Assembly (NCBI RefSeq): GCF_014898055.3
Contig: NW_023603184.1
Location: forward strand, 120,084,615 to 120,148,614
Direction: 5' to 3'
DNA: 64,000 bases
From: Talpa occidentalis
Taxonomy: Eukaryota > Chordata > Mammalia > Eulipotyphla > Talpidae
Numbering within the stretch: position 1 is the stretch's first letter; each line of letters starts with the position of its first letter. A program made the position numbers and the translations under genes. The notes below the pieces were generated by a model. That model was not told the DNA's origin and searched no databases. It was given only the letters and a program-made list of their open reading frames with translations. This document shows, piece by piece, positions 61,838 to 64,000 of this stretch.

Positions 61838-61988
61838 CCCAGTGCTTCTCAAACCTAATTGGTATATAAACCATTAGGAGATAGTGTCCAAATGCAGATC
61901 CTGATTCAATAAGGTGGAACCCAGCCTCCTATTCTACATTTCTAACAAGCACCCAGGTGATAATACAGAGACCACCCTTTAGTAAAAA
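61838..61988 (+). mobile_element. MER20/MER3-like hAT-Charlie remnant
   Basis: 'cccagtgcttctcaaacctaattggtatataaacc', 'aaatgcagatcctgattcaataagg' and 'ctacatttctaacaagcacccaggtgat' match the common pattern of short non-autonomous Charlie elements. The exact subfamily is uncertain. Confidence 0.7.
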
Positions 61989-62024
61989 AAGTTTCAGTCA
62001 CTACTTCTTAAGATCCTCATAATC

Positions 62025-62278
62025 GGGTCTCCCCGGTGGCGCGGCGGTTGAGCGCTGGGTTGCGAAGCTGTCCGCAGCGTCTGAGGCGCCGGTTCAATAC
62101 CCGGCTGCTCCCAGCCACTGGAGGAGGGTCCCACATGGCGCGCAGACCTCTCCTGCCGCCCGCTGCTCCCCTCAGCAGTGTACCTCGGTCCTTCTGCCTG
62201 CTCTGCTCCCTGCTCTGGCTCTGGTGAATTCTCTCTTCTCTCACCCTCCCGCGCTTCTGACTGTACCCAGTGCTGGTA

Positions 62279-62325
<47 letters not shown>

Positions 62326-62362
62326 ATTAATGAATGAATAAATGAATCTTTAAAAAAAAAAA
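62025..62362 (+). mobile_element. tRNA-derived SINE, type A, long (AAAT)n tail
   Basis: Exact 15-mer aagatcctcataatc at 62010-62024 and 62363-62377. A-box-like TGGCGCGGCGG and B-box-like GGTTCAATACCC are present. The tail contains about a dozen AAAT units, then (aatg)n and poly(A). Close to consensus, so likely young. Confidence 0.95.
62277..62345. repeat. (AAAT)n microsatellite in a SINE tail
   Basis: A run of AAAT units turning into AATG units, probably length-variable. Confidence 0.95.
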
Positions 62363-62476
62363 AAGATCCTCATAATCCTGTGCTCCTTACTCCTGTCCCA
62401 GAGATTGAAGCTTTGAGGAAGTTCTTTATTATGTGTTCCCTTTTTTCAGGTAATCTTTAAAAATCCATTTCATTTA

Positions 62477-62747
62477 TTTTTTAAAGATTTATTTTATTTA
62501 TTCATGCATACAAGAGCTGGGATGCAGGCCAGAAATGCGGGGGGTGAGAAGACTCGCCAGAGACAGAGTGGAGAACAGAACAGGCAGATTGACTGAAATA
62601 CACTGCTGAGGGGAGCAGTGTGTGAGTCAGGAGAGGTCTGCTGCACATGTGGGTAGCTCTCTGGCCTGGATTGAACTCATGCTGCAGTGGCTGTGGATAG
62701 CTTCATAATGCTGAGACAATCCCTTGTGCCACCAGGAAGGCCCCCAA
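62477..62747 (-). mobile_element. tRNA-derived SINE, type B, diverged
   Basis: Minus-strand copy, tail-to-tail with the SINE at 62025. Imperfect flanks aaatccatttcatt / aaatacatttgatt near 62461 and 62748. Confidence 0.88.
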
Positions 62748-63191
62748 AAAATACATTTGATTAGTTTAGTGACAAGACCACTTTTGCAGAAATGAGTGAC
62801 AGGCATTTCCAGAAAATTAGTTTCTTAACAGCTTTTCTCAAAACAGGGTCTACAGATATTTTCGTGGTGGGTCTTTAAGAACAATTTTCCATGCAAGCAG
62901 TCCATACAATGATTTCTTCATCAGTTTTACCTTACTCAGCAGCACAGCCAAAATCCAGTTACAGAAAAAGGATTGACAAAGGTCAAGAGGACTGGTAGTT
63001 ACTAAAAATCACAGAATTTGGTTTCCTGCCCTGAAATAGGTTGCTGAATAAGTGGTTTGTGAAAACTTAGAGGCAATAAAAAAAGGTATTCACTATAAAA
63101 CAGCATGGTTTTCATTAAGATTGAGTCACGCCACTTATTTCCTTTTTGACAGGCTTACAATTACGTGGTCAAAAGCATTTTGACAAAGACT
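62748..63191. other. No recognised feature
   Basis: Unassigned DNA between a SINE and the palindrome. Confidence 0.5.
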
Positions 63192-63219
63192 GCATTCTGA
63201 CAATGCATTGTCAGAATGC
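63192..63219. repeat. Perfect 28-bp palindrome
   Basis: gcattctgacaat joined through GC to attgtcagaatgc reads identically on both strands over 28 bases with no spacer. The 9-mer agactgcat flanks it as a direct repeat at 63188-63196 (overlapping the left arm) and 63223-63231. No known element recognised. Confidence 0.97.
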
Positions 63220-63231
63220 TTTAGACTGCAT

Positions 63232-64000
63232 ACCTGGATTTCAAGGTAGCTGAGTCTCTTAAAACAGTCTTGAGGCCAAGAAGAGAGAAATACAGCCCAA
63301 ATAACAATGTGCTGATGAGATCCACAGGTGGTTAACCAGAATATCTAAATACAAGGATTGATGGATAACGTCAGCCTACTCAGCTCCTTCCTCTCCCCTC
63401 CAACCTTCCCACCCTCCAAGCAAATTAGAAACAACACTGCAAAAGATATGTATTGAAACTGAAATTCTTACACATACTTCAGGGTATATAGATGTAAAGT
63501 CACTTAACAAGTGACTTCACAAAAGAAGGATTCAATTTCAATACTTTACAGCACAATGGTAAGTCCCTTGTACTTAAATTTTAATGATATTTTCCCATTA
63601 TGTGTTACTTATTTAAACTATTTCAATTGCAATATCAGTGGTTAATGCTTGAATGGAGGTTGGTAATAGAAAAAGGAGGTAAAAGGGATGGCAGAGAAGC
63701 AATAGAGGTTATTCCGATGAAAATTTGGGAAAGATAATGAAAAATAAGCATCAGTAAACACTATTTCCAAACTGTACAGGAGGCAGGTGGACAGAGCAGA
63801 GATACATGGGGAGAGAGTTATTTTCTATCTTAAGTACCCATGTTATTCTGTGTCTCTGGGAGTATAGAGGGTCCCAGGAGGTAGCACTCAGAGTAGTTTT
63901 ATTCTGAAACATAAATCAGAAAAGGGGTCAGCTTTGAGAAATTCAGCAAATACTGTCCTCTTGAGATGCTTATAATCCTTAATAAATCAGTTATGCACAT
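63232..64000. other. No recognised feature
   Basis: Unassigned to the window end. Confidence 0.5.

Noticed and set aside
62025..62115. tRNA gene in the SINE heads
   Set aside because: Promoter-like A and B boxes are present but the cloverleaf is not intact, and the same head is repeated at about two dozen SINE sites.

Overview
This is eukaryotic nuclear DNA from a placental mammal. It is AT-rich and carries the usual eutherian fossil repeats (MIR, L2, L1M 3' ends, MLT1 LTRs, a MER5A-like hAT element), tandem (GA)n and (AAAT)n runs, and about two dozen copies of one young tRNA-derived SINE. That SINE starts with GGGCCTCCC(T/C)GGTGGCGCAG, has a B-box-like GGTTCGATCCC and ends in (AAAT)n/A-rich tails. 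It is not Alu, B1/B2, CHR, CAN or ERE. From memory it best fits the Rhin-1 type of horseshoe and leaf-nosed bats, so a yinpterochiropteran bat is my best guess (about even odds); only a repeat-library comparison would settle it.

I find no spliced protein-coding gene, no exon I can defend, and no structural RNA gene. The one real coding sequence is an intact, intronless copy of ribosomal protein S14 at 58873-59328. It lies in a processed retrocopy with 5'UTR, AATAAA signal, poly(A) and a short target-site duplication (TSD). The window therefore looks intergenic or deep-intronic, shaped mostly by LINE-driven retrotransposition.

Layout: 0-5 kb holds an antisense L1 end split by a SINE, two more SINEs and an MLT1 LTR. 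5-13 kb holds MIRs, an antisense L1 (8.45-9.95 kb) split by an unidentified poly(A)-tailed retrocopy, and a long antisense L2 carrying a short-form SINE. 13-23 kb is mostly unassigned, with a (GA)n tract at 15.4 kb. 23.4-25.1 kb is a 5'-truncated L1 with a 17-bp TSD. 25-37 kb holds L2, MER5A, MIR and SINEs, including a head-to-head SINE pair. 40-51 kb is SINE-dense, with a nested SINE and a possible antisense LTR. 51-57 kb is nearly repeat-poor. 57.7-59.4 kb is an L1M 3' end followed by the RPS14 retrocopy. 59-64 kb holds MIRs, a MER20-like element, a tail-to-tail SINE pair and a perfect 28-bp palindrome.

The SINEs fall into three forms: type A (tail motif TACTTCGGTCC...CTTCTGACTGTACCCAG), type B (TATTTCAGTCAG...CATCTGGCCTGTACCC), and a short head-only form seen twice with the same A-tail junction. 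Many copies have TSDs of 9-18 bp, as expected for L1-mediated insertion. I found no new multi-gene system; the most useful leads are the short SINE form, the intact RPS14 copy, the unidentified retrocopy and the palindrome.
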